A DNA stretch of 64,000 nt from Pedobacter lusitanus (GTDB lineage: Bacteria > Bacteroidota > Bacteroidia > Sphingobacteriales > Sphingobacteriaceae): NCBI RefSeq assembly GCF_040026395.1, contig NZ_CP157278.1:3286001-3350000 (forward strand), written 5' to 3'. The notes under the pieces are model-generated. The model saw only the letters and a list, made by a program, of their open reading frames with translations, ran no database searches and was not told where the DNA came from. A program made the translations under genes and the position numbers. Each line of letters begins with the position of its first letter. Positions within the stretch are counted from its first letter, which is position 1. Of this stretch, positions 36,140 through 45,217 are shown one piece after another.

Positions 36140-36217
36140 AAAAAAAAGAGGCCCTGTCTGCAGACTGCATTTCTCTGAAATGAGAAATAATGTCCGCAGA
36201 CAGAGCCTCTTTTTTTT
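36140..36217. terminator. Large bidirectional terminator-like hairpin
   Basis: AAAAAAAGAGGC-C-CTGTCTGC (36140-36161) pairs with GCAGACAG-A-GCCTCTTTTTTT (to 36217), one mismatch, ending in eight Ts and preceded by As, so it works on both strands in principle. The 35-nt apex has its own hairpin (ATTTCTC with GAGAAAT). It ends the receptor transcript. Confidence 0.8.
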
Positions 36218-36356
36218 ACCTGCCTTAAATTACATATGATATCAGGCCTTCCTTCTGCGTCATGTAAAGATAAACACACCGTAGACAGCTTCTTAAAAGA
36301 CCACCACCACTCAAATATACCATAGCCGTTTTTTAGAAATTTTGTAACTTGCGGAC

Positions 36357-36911
36357 ATGGAAGATCACAATCCCTGGACTATTTTAGATAGCCGCAAGAT
36401 TTATGAGAATAACTGGATTGGGATAACAGAACATAATGTACTAAATCCCTCGGGTGGGAAAGGTATTTACGGGGAAGTTCATTTCAGAAATTATGCAATT
36501 GGTATTTTACCACTGGATGAAGAAATGAATACCTGGATTGTAGGGCAATACCGCTTTCCGCTCAAGGCCTACAGCTGGGAGATTCCCGAAGGCGGAGGCC
36601 CGCTGGATCAGCCAATACTCAATAGTGCCAAACGTGAACTACAGGAAGAAACTGGACTTATAGCCAGTGACTGGACTGAGATACAAAGAATGCACCTGTC
36701 CAACTCAGTAAGTAATGAACTCGCTATAATTTATGTAGCCAGAGGACTTACCATGGGACAGGCTGAACCTGAAGAGACCGAAGAGCTCGTTTTACGTAAG
36801 TTACCCTTTGAGGAAGCCTATCAAATGGCTATTGATGGCAGAATTACCGACAGCATGAGTGTCGCAGCATTATTGAAAACCAAAATATTACTACTAGAAG
36901 GCAAATTATAG
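36357..36911 (+). CDS. Nudix hydrolase, ADP-ribose pyrophosphatase-like
   Basis: Hydrolyses a nucleoside diphosphate linked to another moiety, probably ADP-ribose. The 184 residues have the ADPRase arrangement: strand VGQYRFPL, EIPEGGG, then the Nudix helix AKRELQEETGL. The box reads G-X5-Q-X7-REXXEEXG, with Gln where the first Glu is usual; the metal-binding REXXEE is intact. TAACTTGC ends 4 nt before the ATG, a loose match to the leaderless -7 pattern. The acyltransferase gene starts 14 bp downstream. Confidence 0.87.
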   Translation: MEDHNPWTILDSRKIYENNWIGITEHNVLNPSGGKGIYGEVHFRNYAIGILPLDEEMNTWIVGQYRFPLKAYSWEIPEGGGPLDQPILNSAKRELQEETGLIASDWTEIQRMHLSNSVSNELAIIYVARGLTMGQAEPEETEELVLRKLPFEEAYQMAIDGRITDSMSVAALLKTKILLLEGKL

Positions 36912-36925
36912 CTTAGCATAATCAT

Positions 36926-37660
36926 ATGAACAAATTTCTGGGATATATCTTTACTCCTGTATTTTACATTTTCTTTTTCCTGATACTTATTATTTTTCAA
37001 CCCATTCAATGGGTATGCTTCCGCCTTTTTGGCTATAAAGCACATAAAGTATCTGTAGACTGTCTGAACTTTTTTCTGACGTATTGCCAGGTATTTTTAG
37101 GAAATTCAACTACGTTTATCAATCATCAGGACTTACCACTTAACCGCCCGATTATCTTTGTAGCCAACCACCAGAGTATGTACGATATTCCTGGTATCAT
37201 CTGGTTCTTAAGGAAATACCACGTCAAGTTCATTTCAAAAATTGAACTGACCAGAGGTATCCCTTCCATATCTTTTAATTTAAAACATGGAGGAGGAGCC
37301 AATATTAACCGTAAGGACAGCAAACAGGCCGTATCTGAAATCATCAAACTGGGCCGCAGAATGAAAGACAATAACTGGTCTGCAATGATCTTTGCCGAAG
37401 GCACCAGGGCAAAAGACGGGCGAATGAAACCTTTCCAGGTAGGAGGAATTGCCACGCTGCTCAAAGCTGTACCTGATGCGATGATTGTTCCTATAGCCAT
37501 AGAAAACTCCTGGAAAATTGTACAGTACGGGGCTTTTCCACTAAGCGCCGGAGAAAAGATCAGATGGACTGTCCTTCCTCCAGTGGTGACTGCCGGACTT
37601 AACCCCGAAGAACTTACACTGGCAGCCGAACAGGCCATCAGAAAAGCTTTAAATCAATAG
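36926..37660 (+). CDS. plsC: 1-acyl-sn-glycerol-3-phosphate acyltransferase
   Basis: Membrane enzyme that acylates lysophosphatidic acid to phosphatidic acid. An N-terminal hydrophobic segment (about 8-30) is followed by the four acyltransferase blocks: NHQSMYD (HX4D, catalytic), a SKIELTRGIP/GGGANINRKD region, FAEGTRAKDG and the VPIAIENSW strand. 244 residues, normal length. Probably cotranscribed with the Nudix gene. Its end is 4 bp from the convergent LytTR regulator gene. Confidence 0.92.
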   Translation: MNKFLGYIFTPVFYIFFFLILIIFQPIQWVCFRLFGYKAHKVSVDCLNFFLTYCQVFLGNSTTFINHQDLPLNRPIIFVANHQSMYDIPGIIWFLRKYHVKFISKIELTRGIPSISFNLKHGGGANINRKDSKQAVSEIIKLGRRMKDNNWSAMIFAEGTRAKDGRMKPFQVGGIATLLKAVPDAMIVPIAIENSWKIVQYGAFPLSAGEKIRWTVLPPVVTAGLNPEELTLAAEQAIRKALNQ

Positions 37661-37664
37661 CCGG

Positions 37665-38414
37665 CTAAATATTTTTATTCTCTATCCGCTTAAAAAACTC
37701 ATCCCGGTAGGTATCGCCTATCGGGATAATCTTTCCGCAGATTGCAATCCGGCTACGCTCGATACTTTCTATCTTATCAAGCGCAATAATATATGACTTA
37801 TGAACACGGATAAACTGAGCCGGAGGCAACGTTTCTTCCATCCTCTTCATATTCTGCAATGTGATTATCCGCTCCGTTTTCGTGAAAATTGAGATATAAT
37901 CCTTCAAACCCTCTATATACAGAATATCATCCAGTTCAATTTTCTGGATTTTATGTTCGGTTTTTACAAAGATAAAATCCTGAACAGGCTGCACCGCTAC
38001 AGGCACAGGTGCCGCTACAGCCACAGGCGCGGGAACAGCTACAGGTTCTGCATTATTCTTATGCTGATTATGTACTTTCTCTACTGCCTTATAAAACCGG
38101 TCAAAGGCAATTGGCTTCAATAAGTAATCAGAGACATTCAGATCATAACTCTCCAGTGCATATTGCGAATAAGCAGTAGTCAAAATATAACTGGCTTTAT
38201 TATTCGCAATTTTCAGGAACTGAATACCCGTCAGATCCGGCATCTGTATATCCAGAAACACCAGGTCTATTCCACCAGCCTGAACGAGCTGCAAAGCCTC
38301 GATGGCATTTTCTGTCCTTTTTACAAGCTCCAGAAAGGGCACTTTTGAAACATAATCTTCAATGATATCAAGCGCCAGAGGCTCATCATCTACGGCTATA
38401 CATTTTAGTGTCAT
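37665..38414 (-). CDS. LytTR-family response regulator
   Basis: Cytosolic two-component regulator of 249 residues: receiver domain (about 4-120) with the DD acid pair at 9-10, phospho-acceptor Asp55 in FLDIQMPD and Lys102 region (LLKPI); C-terminal LytTR DNA-binding domain (about 150-248: FIFVKTEHKIQKIELDDILYIEGLKDYISIF, FIRVHKSYIIAL). The linker (about 123-148) is a low-complexity Pro/Val/Ala run. Lies 17 bp downstream of its partner kinase gene, so the two form an operon. The target genes are not evident. Confidence 0.93.
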   Translation of the reverse strand: MTLKCIAVDDEPLALDIIEDYVSKVPFLELVKRTENAIEALQLVQAGGIDLVFLDIQMPDLTGIQFLKIANNKASYILTTAYSQYALESYDLNVSDYLLKPIAFDRFYKAVEKVHNQHKNNAEPVAVPAPVAVAAPVPVAVQPVQDFIFVKTEHKIQKIELDDILYIEGLKDYISIFTKTERIITLQNMKRMEETLPPAQFIRVHKSYIIALDKIESIERSRIAICGKIIPIGDTYRDEFFKRIENKNI

Positions 38415-38431
38415 TTAATTTCTTTTGTTTT

Positions 38432-39457
38432 TTATATATCAAGCATGAGCTCACTAGTGTAGTGGGTAGCCGAATTTACGATATTTAACTTATACCTTTC
38501 CGGATAAAGTAACTGCAAACGACGTTCAACATTATTTAAGCCAACGCCCCCTACCTCATCTTTATTCCCATTGCTTTTTTTATTCGTAATACTGAAATGC
38601 AGAATCTTCTGATTAGCAATAATATTGATCCGGATAGGGTCTTTAGGGTCATTTGCAACACCATGCTTAAAGGCATTTTCTACAAATGAGATAAGAATCA
38701 GCGGTATAATCTGCTGATCGTTAATCTCACCGTTCAATGTCATTTCAACTGCAGCACCGTTTTTAAATCTTAATTTCTGCAGCTCTATATAACTCTGTAC
38801 ATACTCAATTTCTTTACTCAGTGCCACCCAGCTATCATTACTTTCATAGATCATGTACCGCATAATTTCTGATAACTTTAAGATAGCATCAGCCGTTTTA
38901 TCAGATTTCTGATAAGCCAGCGAGTAAATATTATTTAATGAATTGAAAAGAAAATGCGGATTGAGCTGCGATTTCAGGAACTGCAGCTCCATATCCTTTT
39001 TCTCGGTTTCAAGACTGCGCTGAATACGGGTATTACTAAACCAGTCCAGCATAAACTTAATCAGACAGCTCGAAATGATAAAAAATCCGGAAACAAATAC
39101 CGTCAGTACCATATAAGAAATGAGATCCTTATATTCAACTGCACCCGTCTTGGGGTTGTTATACTGAAGGATCACATCCCTGTAAAGCACCGCAAGAACC
39201 GTTTTGACACCAGCCATCAGGATGATCAGGCCAATCAGAGAGATCACATATACCCAGTATCTTTTCAGCAGCTGCGGAATTAGGAGGGTATAATTAATAT
39301 AAAATATAGAGATATTAATAACCGAATAATAACCAATGCCAACCAGAAGTACAGACCTGGTTACAGGCTCTTTACTAAAAAGCATAATCAAACCCATAAT
39401 ACCACCAATAAACAGCCAGTAAACGGAATGTGCTATCAATGCTCTCTTATCTATCAT
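38432..39457 (-). CDS. LytS-type sensor histidine kinase
   Basis: A 341-residue membrane kinase. About four membrane helices in the first 140 residues, a short coiled-coil linker (RIQRSLETEKKDMELQFLKSQLNPHFLFNSLNNIYSLA) containing the His_kinase-family phospho-site in NPHFLFN, and an ATPase domain with LILISFVENAFKHG (N box) and GGVGLNNVERRL (G box). The sensor part is just the membrane block, with no clear periplasmic domain. Partner of the LytTR regulator. Heads the minus-strand operon, divergent from the small gene at 39698. Confidence 0.92.
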   Translation of the reverse strand: MIDKRALIAHSVYWLFIGGIMGLIMLFSKEPVTRSVLLVGIGYYSVINISIFYINYTLLIPQLLKRYWVYVISLIGLIILMAGVKTVLAVLYRDVILQYNNPKTGAVEYKDLISYMVLTVFVSGFFIISSCLIKFMLDWFSNTRIQRSLETEKKDMELQFLKSQLNPHFLFNSLNNIYSLAYQKSDKTADAILKLSEIMRYMIYESNDSWVALSKEIEYVQSYIELQKLRFKNGAAVEMTLNGEINDQQIIPLILISFVENAFKHGVANDPKDPIRINIIANQKILHFSITNKKSNGNKDEVGGVGLNNVERRLQLLYPERYKLNIVNSATHYTSELMLDI

Positions 39458-39697
39458 TTTTATTTATTGTTTTATACTGAGGTCCGCTATTGAGACTTTC
39501 CAAAGTAGTGAAAGTAACAATTTTTGGTCATAGCTTTCGACGAACTGGCATTTTTCTTCTACGAACTCCTCAAAACCCGCCATTCTCTCTTTTATTTAGT
39601 TAATTACCCGTTGATCTATAATTATATCCACTTGGTATAAAACATTTTAAGGTGGTTAATTTTATGAGTCTATTTGTTTCATCAAAACGAAACAATT

Positions 39698-39973
39698 ATG
39701 GAAACTGCATCTATTCAATACATCAATACTACAGTAAATAACAGACTGCATAATTCCTACAATTTAGAAATCAGTAAACTGACCAATGTAAATACCTATA
39801 TCATGAAAAAGTTAACGAATGTCTCTCCTTTTATCCTTTTGCTGATTCCCGTTTTTGTAATGATGATTTTTGCGCTAACCAACGGTAAAGACATGAATCA
39901 GCGTGATGGACTGGCAATGAAATCTGCTCCGGCAGCAGAAATTGCAAAAACAGCCTATTATCAGGTCAAATAG
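39698..39973 (+). CDS. Small hypothetical membrane protein
   Basis: Up to 91 residues (ATG at 39698; the longer frame begins with TTG). A second ATG at 39803 would make a 57-residue product that starts MKKLTNVSPF, is basic then hydrophobic (LLLIPVFVMMIFAL), and looks like a small membrane anchor or exported peptide; the N-terminal extension is polar and less protein-like. A near-repeat (KLTNV) occurs on both sides of the second Met. The frame is followed by a good terminator, supporting a real transcript. It sits between the LytS kinase and blaI. Not recognised. Confidence 0.5.
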   Translation: METASIQYINTTVNNRLHNSYNLEISKLTNVNTYIMKKLTNVSPFILLLIPVFVMMIFALTNGKDMNQRDGLAMKSAPAAEIAKTAYYQVK

Positions 39974-40017
39974 ACCTGAACCCTCTTTTAGAAATTTAGT
40001 TTTTAGTTAATAGTTAG

Positions 40018-40053
40018 AAAATATGGTGACTGGATGGTCTCCATATTTTTTTT
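40018..40053 (+). terminator. Rho-independent terminator
   Basis: AAAATATGGTGAC (40018-40030) pairs with GTCTCCATATTTT (one T-T mismatch), loop of 7 nt, followed by a long T run. It ends the transcript of the small gene before blaI. A further 7-bp palindrome (39961-39979, TCAGGTC with GACCTGA) spans that gene's stop. Confidence 0.8.
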
Positions 40054-40068
40054 GCAAATACATTTTGA

Positions 40069-40113
40069 AACTAAAGAATTAGTTTATACATTTATATAAC
40101 TAAACTTTTAGTT
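40069..40113. promoter_or_regulatory. Twin palindromic operators of the BlaI-type repressor
   Basis: Two 16-bp palindromes: AACTAAAGAATTAGTT (40069-40084) and AACTAAACTTTTAGTT (40098-40113), both with AACTAA/TTAGTT ends and 29 bp centre to centre. They lie just upstream of a BlaI/MecI-family gene, where such repressors bind as dimers, so autoregulation of the blaI-M56 operon is the natural reading. Confidence 0.75.
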
Positions 40114-40141
40114 CTATTGTAAACCAAAGAAAACCAACTAT

Positions 40142-40519
40142 ATGGAAATTAAAGATCTGACCAAAGCCGAAGAACAACTTATGCAAATTGTCTGGCAAAT
40201 CGATAAATGTTTTGTCAAGGATGTCATAGATCTATTGCCCGAACCCAAGCCGGCTTATAATACAGTCTCTACCATTATCCGGATATTGGAAACCAAAGGG
40301 TTTATCGGACATGAAGCTTTTGGAAAATCACATCAGTACTATCCCCTTATATCTAAAGAAGACTATAAACGTCACGCAACAGAAAAACTACTGGGAGGTT
40401 ACTTTGAGAACTCGGTAGAAAGTATGTTTTCCTTTTTTGTGAAGGAAGAAAAGATGGACGTAAGTGATGTGGATGAAATTCTTAAAATGATCAGCAAACT
40501 TAAAGACAAATCAAAATGA
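40142..40519 (+). CDS. BlaI/MecI/CopY-family transcriptional repressor
   Basis: A 125-residue winged-helix repressor: DLTKAEEQLMQIVWQIDKCFVKDVIDLLPEPKPAYNTVSTIIRILETKGFIGHEAFGKSHQYYPLIS is the typical DNA-binding half, followed by a C-terminal dimerisation helix pair. In the classic system the repressor is cleaved after the membrane protease senses its signal. Its stop overlaps the start of the M56 protease gene by 4 nt (ATGA), so the two are translationally coupled. Twin palindromes upstream fit autoregulation. Confidence 0.93.
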   Translation: MEIKDLTKAEEQLMQIVWQIDKCFVKDVIDLLPEPKPAYNTVSTIIRILETKGFIGHEAFGKSHQYYPLISKEDYKRHATEKLLGGYFENSVESMFSFFVKEEKMDVSDVDEILKMISKLKDKSK

Positions 40520-42324
40520 CCTGGGCCCACTATCTTCTGCAGGTAAATATATACCTGGTTATATTTTACGCCTTCTATAAATTGTTGCTGGACAAAGAGA
40601 CATACTTTATGCTGAACAGGATATATCTCATTTCGGCCGGTGTATTTTCTCTGGTTATTCCATTTCTAAGACCGGAATGGTTTGTGAAACAACCGGCAAC
40701 CCAGCAAATTAAGATCGGCATCGAACAGCTGAGTATGATGGCAGAGGGCACTGTCGCATCTGATGAAAATTACCACCTTAGCCTGAGCGAGACGGTAACC
40801 ATTATCTATATCATTGGTGCATTATTCTTCCTTGGCCGGTTCCTGTTTCAGCTATATCGTGTAAAAAAGCTGCTCAGAGCCAATCCGGCAGGCATGGCCT
40901 TTTCATTCTTCAGAAAAAAAGTAATTGATCCGGCATTTAAAGGCAAAGATATCATAGAAAAACACGAGGATGTACATATTCGTCAGTATCATACCATAGA
41001 TGTCTTGTTTTTCGGGCTGCTGGGAGTCCTGGTCTGGTTTAACCCCATTATTTATCTCTATAAAACCGCTGTAAAGAACATCCATGAATATCTGGCTGAT
41101 GAAGCAGCCGCCCGTTTTCAGGGAGACAAAGAAACTTATGCCATGCTTATCCTTAGCCAGGCATTCGGAGTAAATCAGAATATATTAACCAACAGTTTTT
41201 TCAACAAATCATTAATTAAAAAACGTGTATTTATGCTGTATAAACAACGCTCCACAAAAACTGCCATATTGAAATATGGCCTGTTTTTACCCCTGTTCGC
41301 GGTTACTTTGCTGTTATCATCAGCAACGATCAGCGAAAATGAAAGTTTAAGAAATGTAGCCAGAGAAATAGCTGCCCCGGTTTCTCTCACCGCATCCCGT
41401 TTACCTTTACCCGGTAGCGAATTCCTTACACAAGAAACCAATATCTGGGACCCGTTTTACAAGCATTTAGCCAGCACCATCAAATATCCTGCTGCTGCTT
41501 TTAAAGATCAGCTTCAGGGGAATGTGATCATTAAATTTACGCTGCAGAATGGCGAACTGAAAAACGTCGGTGCGATCACTCAGCTGGGCTCGGGCTGTGA
41601 TGCCGAGGTTATCCGCGCAATCGCAGCATTTGACGGCTTTAAATCGACCGAAAATGGCTTATATAGCATTGCTGTAGCTTTCAGATTGAACGGAGCTGGT
41701 ACACAGATACAGAATAAGTTTACTGTTACTCCAAAAGGTTATCAGGCACTGAAATCAGTTACGATAACTGGTTATAACAGTTCAAAACCAGATAACAGTA
41801 CTAAGGTTTATGATTTCGTTTCTATAACCAAACAACCTTCATTCCCCGGAGGAATGAACAAATTTTATGCTTACCTGGCTAAAAGCGTTAACTATCCTGC
41901 CGAGGCCAAAAAGAATAATGTACAGGGAAAAGTATTTCTGTCTTTTATCGTAGAAATGGATGGAACGCTCAATGATATCCGTGTAATTCGCGGAGTGGGA
42001 AGCGGCCTTGATGAAGAGGCAGTAAGAATCCTGAAAGAATCACCAAAATGGGAACCGGGTTATAATGACAATCTGCCTGTAAGAGTCAAATACAATATTC
42101 CTATTTCTTTTTCTTTTACAAAGGAGGATAACAAGGCTCAGGAATTACCACCAGCTAATGCTTTATATGTTATAGATGGTAAACCAGTATCAGATAAAGC
42201 TGCTTTAGATGCTATTTCACCAAATGACATAGAATCTGTAGAGGTTTTGAAAGGCGCCAAAGCCACTGAAATTTATGGTGAAGCGGGCAAAAACGGGGCT
42301 ATTGTGGTTACAACCAAAAAATAG
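40516..42324 (+). CDS. M56 (BlaR1-like) metallopeptidase fused to two TonB C-terminal domains and a plug-like motif
   Basis: A 602-residue inner-membrane protein. Membrane helices at about 4-24, 36-52, 95-113, a helix near 163-181 and one at about 268-285. Zinc motif HEDVH at 150-154, with further acids in HEYLADEAA (190-198), as in M56/BlaR1 proteases. Outside the last helix come two TonB C-terminal-like domains (about 318-394 YPAAAFKDQLQGNVIIKF; about 445-520 YPAEAKKNNVQGKVFLSFIVEMDG) and a receptor-plug motif (about 545-602: YVIDGKPVS, IESVEVLKGAKATEIYGEAGKNGAIVVTTKK). It probably inactivates the adjacent repressor; what the TonB modules do is unclear. No penicillin-binding sensor domain is present. 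Confidence 0.88.
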   Translation: MTWAHYLLQVNIYLVIFYAFYKLLLDKETYFMLNRIYLISAGVFSLVIPFLRPEWFVKQPATQQIKIGIEQLSMMAEGTVASDENYHLSLSETVTIIYIIGALFFLGRFLFQLYRVKKLLRANPAGMAFSFFRKKVIDPAFKGKDIIEKHEDVHIRQYHTIDVLFFGLLGVLVWFNPIIYLYKTAVKNIHEYLADEAAARFQGDKETYAMLILSQAFGVNQNILTNSFFNKSLIKKRVFMLYKQRSTKTAILKYGLFLPLFAVTLLLSSATISENESLRNVAREIAAPVSLTASRLPLPGSEFLTQETNIWDPFYKHLASTIKYPAAAFKDQLQGNVIIKFTLQNGELKNVGAITQLGSGCDAEVIRAIAAFDGFKSTENGLYSIAVAFRLNGAGTQIQNKFTVTPKGYQALKSVTITGYNSSKPDNSTKVYDFVSITKQPSFPGGMNKFYAYLAKSVNYPAEAKKNNVQGKVFLSFIVEMDGTLNDIRVIRGVGSGLDEEAVRILKESPKWEPGYNDNLPVRVKYNIPISFSFTKEDNKAQELPPANALYVIDGKPVSDKAALDAISPNDIESVEVLKGAKATEIYGEAGKNGAIVVTTKK

Positions 42325-42338
42325 AACTAAGCCTTAAA

Positions 42339-42397
42339 ACAAGGATTTAACACAGAACCCCAGCTAAAATAGCCGGGGTTCTGTGTTAAATCCTTGT
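42339..42397. repeat. 28-bp inverted repeat between convergent genes
   Basis: Arms 42339-42366 and 42370-42397 are reverse complements with one mismatch and an AAA loop (core GGATTTAACACAGAACCCC). No T run follows on the plus strand and only four Ts on the minus strand. It probably serves as a 3'-end structure for both the M56 gene and sdhB. Confidence 0.8.
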
Positions 42398-42414
42398 CTC
42401 GTTGACTAAATTTA

Positions 42415-43185
42415 TTAAACTTCTTCCTCAGAAACAAATTTTGCAGAATAAAAGTCTCTGTTCATTCTTGCAATATTCTCTAAAGAAATTCCTTTAGGGC
42501 ATTCTGCTTCACAGGCACCGGTATTGGTACAGTTACCAAAACCTTCAGCATCCATCTGTGCAACCATACTCTGTACACGACGGTAGCGTTCTGGCTGACC
42601 CTGAGGCAATAACGCCAGTTGTGAAATCTTAGCTGAAGTAAATAACATCGCCGATGCATTTTTACAGGTAGCCACACAAGCACCACAACCAATACAAGCC
42701 GCAGCTTCAAAAGCTAAATCTGCCTGGAACTTTGGAATCGGCAGTGCATTCGCATCCTGCGCATTACCCGTATTTACTGAAATAAATCCTCCTGCTGCAA
42801 TAATTCTGTCAAATGCAGTACGATCTACAGTTAAATCTTTAATTACCGGAAAAGCTTTCGCTCTCCATGGTTCTACAACAATAGTATCACCATCTTTGAA
42901 AGAACGCATGTGCAACTGACAGGTAGTAACACCCTCTTTTGGTCCATGTGGTCTTCCATTAATATACATAGAACATGCACCGCAGATACCTTCTCTGCAG
43001 TCATGGTCAAAAACTACCGGCTCTTCACCTTTATTAATCAGCTGCTCATTTAAAACGTCGAACATTTCTAAGAAAGACATATCAGGAGAAATTTCTGATA
43101 TTTTATAGTCGACCAAATTGCCTTTGGCTTTGTTATCTTTCTGACGCCATACTTTCAGCGTTAAATTCATATTTCCTGTACTCAT
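42415..43185 (-). CDS. sdhB: Succinate dehydrogenase/fumarate reductase iron-sulfur subunit
   Basis: Electron-transfer subunit of complex II. The 256 residues carry the [2Fe-2S] cysteines in [20 protein letters not shown] plus the following C in VTTC, and the [4Fe-4S]/[3Fe-4S] ligands in [14 protein letters not shown] and [15 protein letters not shown]. Last gene of sdhC-sdhA-sdhB; 23 bp downstream of sdhA. The gene order and single large cytochrome subunit match type B enzymes that use menaquinone. Confidence 0.95.
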   Translation of the reverse strand: MSTGNMNLTLKVWRQKDNKAKGNLVDYKISEISPDMSFLEMFDVLNEQLINKGEEPVVFDHDCREGICGACSMYINGRPHGPKEGVTTCQLHMRSFKDGDTIVVEPWRAKAFPVIKDLTVDRTAFDRIIAAGGFISVNTGNAQDANALPIPKFQADLAFEAAACIGCGACVATCKNASAMLFTSAKISQLALLPQGQPERYRRVQSMVAQMDAEGFGNCTNTGACEAECPKGISLENIARMNRDFYSAKFVSEEEV

Positions 43186-43208
43186 GGTATGGAGATTTTA
43201 GTACTAGA

Positions 43209-45188
43209 TTATTTATAACTTCTTTGTGCAATTTTGATGTTTTCGAATTTCAATTCTTCTTTATGAAGTTCAAATTTAACATCCCCCTTGTATTCCCATG
43301 CTGAAACATAAGCATAGTTTTCATCATCCCTTAAAGCTTCACCCTCGTCAGTCTGATATTCTTCTCTGAAGTGACCTCCGCATGATTCATTTCTGTTCAA
43401 TGCATCCAGACACATCAACTCACCTAACTCGATAAAGTCAGCCACACGGCCGGCTTTCTCCAGTTCAGGGTTGAACTCATTAGTTGAACCGGGAACACGT
43501 AAATCAGACCAGAATTCTTTACGCAGCTGCTGAATTTCAGCAATTGCTTCAGATAATCCCTGTGCATTACGGGCCATTCCACATTTTTCCCACATGATCT
43601 TACCTAATCGCTTGTGGAAATAATCCACCGATTTGGTTCCTTTGATAGAGATAAACTGATCAAGGATAGCTTTAACACTAGCCTCAGCCTCTACAAATGC
43701 CGGGTGATCCAGCGGAATTGCTTTAGTAGCAAGCTCTTTGGAGATATAAGAACCAATAGTATAAGGAATCACAAAGTAACCATCCGCAAGTCCCTGCATT
43801 AAAGCAGAAGCACCTAAACGGTTAGCGCCATGGTCTGAAAAGTTAGCTTCACCTAAAGCATATAAGCCCGGTACAGTTGTCATCAGGTTATAATCTACCC
43901 ATAGTCCACCCATTGTATAGTGAACCGCAGGATAAATACGCATAGGCAATTCATAAGGATCTTCACCGGTAATCTGTTTATACATGTCAAACAGGTTTCC
44001 GTATTTTTCTTTGATTACTTCACGACCCAGGCGCATACAAGTTTCTTTATCCGGGTTATGAATATTGTGGACAGAAGCCTCAATACGTCCGTAACGCTCT
44101 GTATTCGCAGTGAAATCCAGATATACAGCCAGTTTAGATGAACCTACACCATAACCTGCATCACAACGCTCTTTAGCCGCTCTTGAAGCCACATCACGTG
44201 GTACAAGGTTACCAAAAGCAGGGTAACGACGCTCTAAGTAATAATCTCTTTCCTCTTCAGGAATATCTGTTGCTTTACGCTGATCGTCTTTTTTCTTAGG
44301 CACCCAGATACGTCCGTCATTACGTAATGACTCAGACATCAGGGTTAATTTAGATTGGTGATCTCCTGATACCGGGATACACGTTGGGTGGATCTGGGTA
44401 AAACAAGGATTACCAAAGAAAGCTCCTTTTTTATGTGCTTTCCAGGCAGCAGTAACATTACTACCCATTGCATTGGTAGAAAGGAAAAATACGTTTCCGT
44501 ATCCACCTGTTCCCAATAATACAGCATGGCCGAAATGACGCTCCAGCTCACCAGTGATTAAGTTACGTGCAATAATACCACGTGCTTTACCTTCAATCAC
44601 AACAACCTCAAGCATTTCGTGACGGGTAAACATCTCAACTTTACCCATACCAATCTGACGCTCCAGTGCACTGTATGCACCTAAAAGCAATTGCTGACCA
44701 GTTTGTCCGGCAGCATAGAACGTACGCTGAACCTGAGTACCACCGAATGAACGGTTATCCAGTAATCCACCATACTCTCTTGCCAGAGGAACACCCTGAG
44801 CTACACACTGGTCAATGATATTTGCACTGACTTCAGCTAAACGGTGAACGTTAGCTTCACGGGCACGGTAATCACCACCTTTAATTGTATCATAGAATAA
44901 ACGGTAAACACTATCTCCGTCATTCTGGTAATTTTTTGCCGCATTGATACCACCCTGAGCCGCGATAGAGTGCGCTCTTCTTGGTGAATCCTGGAAACAA
45001 AAACATTTAACTTTATATCCCATTTCAGCCAGAGTTGCTGCTGCCGAAGCACCCGCAAGTCCTGAACCTACTACTACAATTTCTATACTTCTTTTATTCG
45101 CCGGATTAACCAGAGGCATTGAAGACCTCAGTTTAGTCCATTTCACGGTCAGTTCCCCTTCCGGTATATTTGCATTAAAATCTGCCAT
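43209..45188 (-). CDS. sdhA: Succinate dehydrogenase/fumarate reductase flavoprotein subunit
   Basis: Catalytic subunit that oxidises succinate to fumarate with covalently bound FAD. The 659 residues start with a Rossmann motif [19 protein letters not shown] (~34-52), the flavin-linked [12 protein letters not shown], active-site [14 protein letters not shown] and [17 protein letters not shown], and [13 protein letters not shown]. The C-terminal part ([16 protein letters not shown]) is family-typical. Between sdhC (29 bp) and sdhB (23 bp). Whether it runs forward or as fumarate reductase cannot be told from sequence. Confidence 0.96.
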   Translation of the reverse strand: MADFNANIPEGELTVKWTKLRSSMPLVNPANKRSIEIVVVGSGLAGASAAATLAEMGYKVKCFCFQDSPRRAHSIAAQGGINAAKNYQNDGDSVYRLFYDTIKGGDYRAREANVHRLAEVSANIIDQCVAQGVPLAREYGGLLDNRSFGGTQVQRTFYAAGQTGQQLLLGAYSALERQIGMGKVEMFTRHEMLEVVVIEGKARGIIARNLITGELERHFGHAVLLGTGGYGNVFFLSTNAMGSNVTAAWKAHKKGAFFGNPCFTQIHPTCIPVSGDHQSKLTLMSESLRNDGRIWVPKKKDDQRKATDIPEEERDYYLERRYPAFGNLVPRDVASRAAKERCDAGYGVGSSKLAVYLDFTANTERYGRIEASVHNIHNPDKETCMRLGREVIKEKYGNLFDMYKQITGEDPYELPMRIYPAVHYTMGGLWVDYNLMTTVPGLYALGEANFSDHGANRLGASALMQGLADGYFVIPYTIGSYISKELATKAIPLDHPAFVEAEASVKAILDQFISIKGTKSVDYFHKRLGKIMWEKCGMARNAQGLSEAIAEIQQLRKEFWSDLRVPGSTNEFNPELEKAGRVADFIELGELMCLDALNRNESCGGHFREEYQTDEGEALRDDENYAYVSAWEYKGDVKFELHKEELKFENIKIAQRSYK

Positions 45189-45217
45189 TTTATTTAGCGT
45201 TTTATACGTTCGAAATT

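Noticed and set aside
38030..38046. Pro/Val/Ala repeat in the LytTR regulator as a frameshift or insertion
   Set aside because: The frame is intact on both sides and low-complexity linkers are common between receiver and LytTR domains.
39664..39741. 25-codon open frame overlapping the small gene at 39698
   Set aside because: Too short, no composition or context support, and out of frame with a better candidate.
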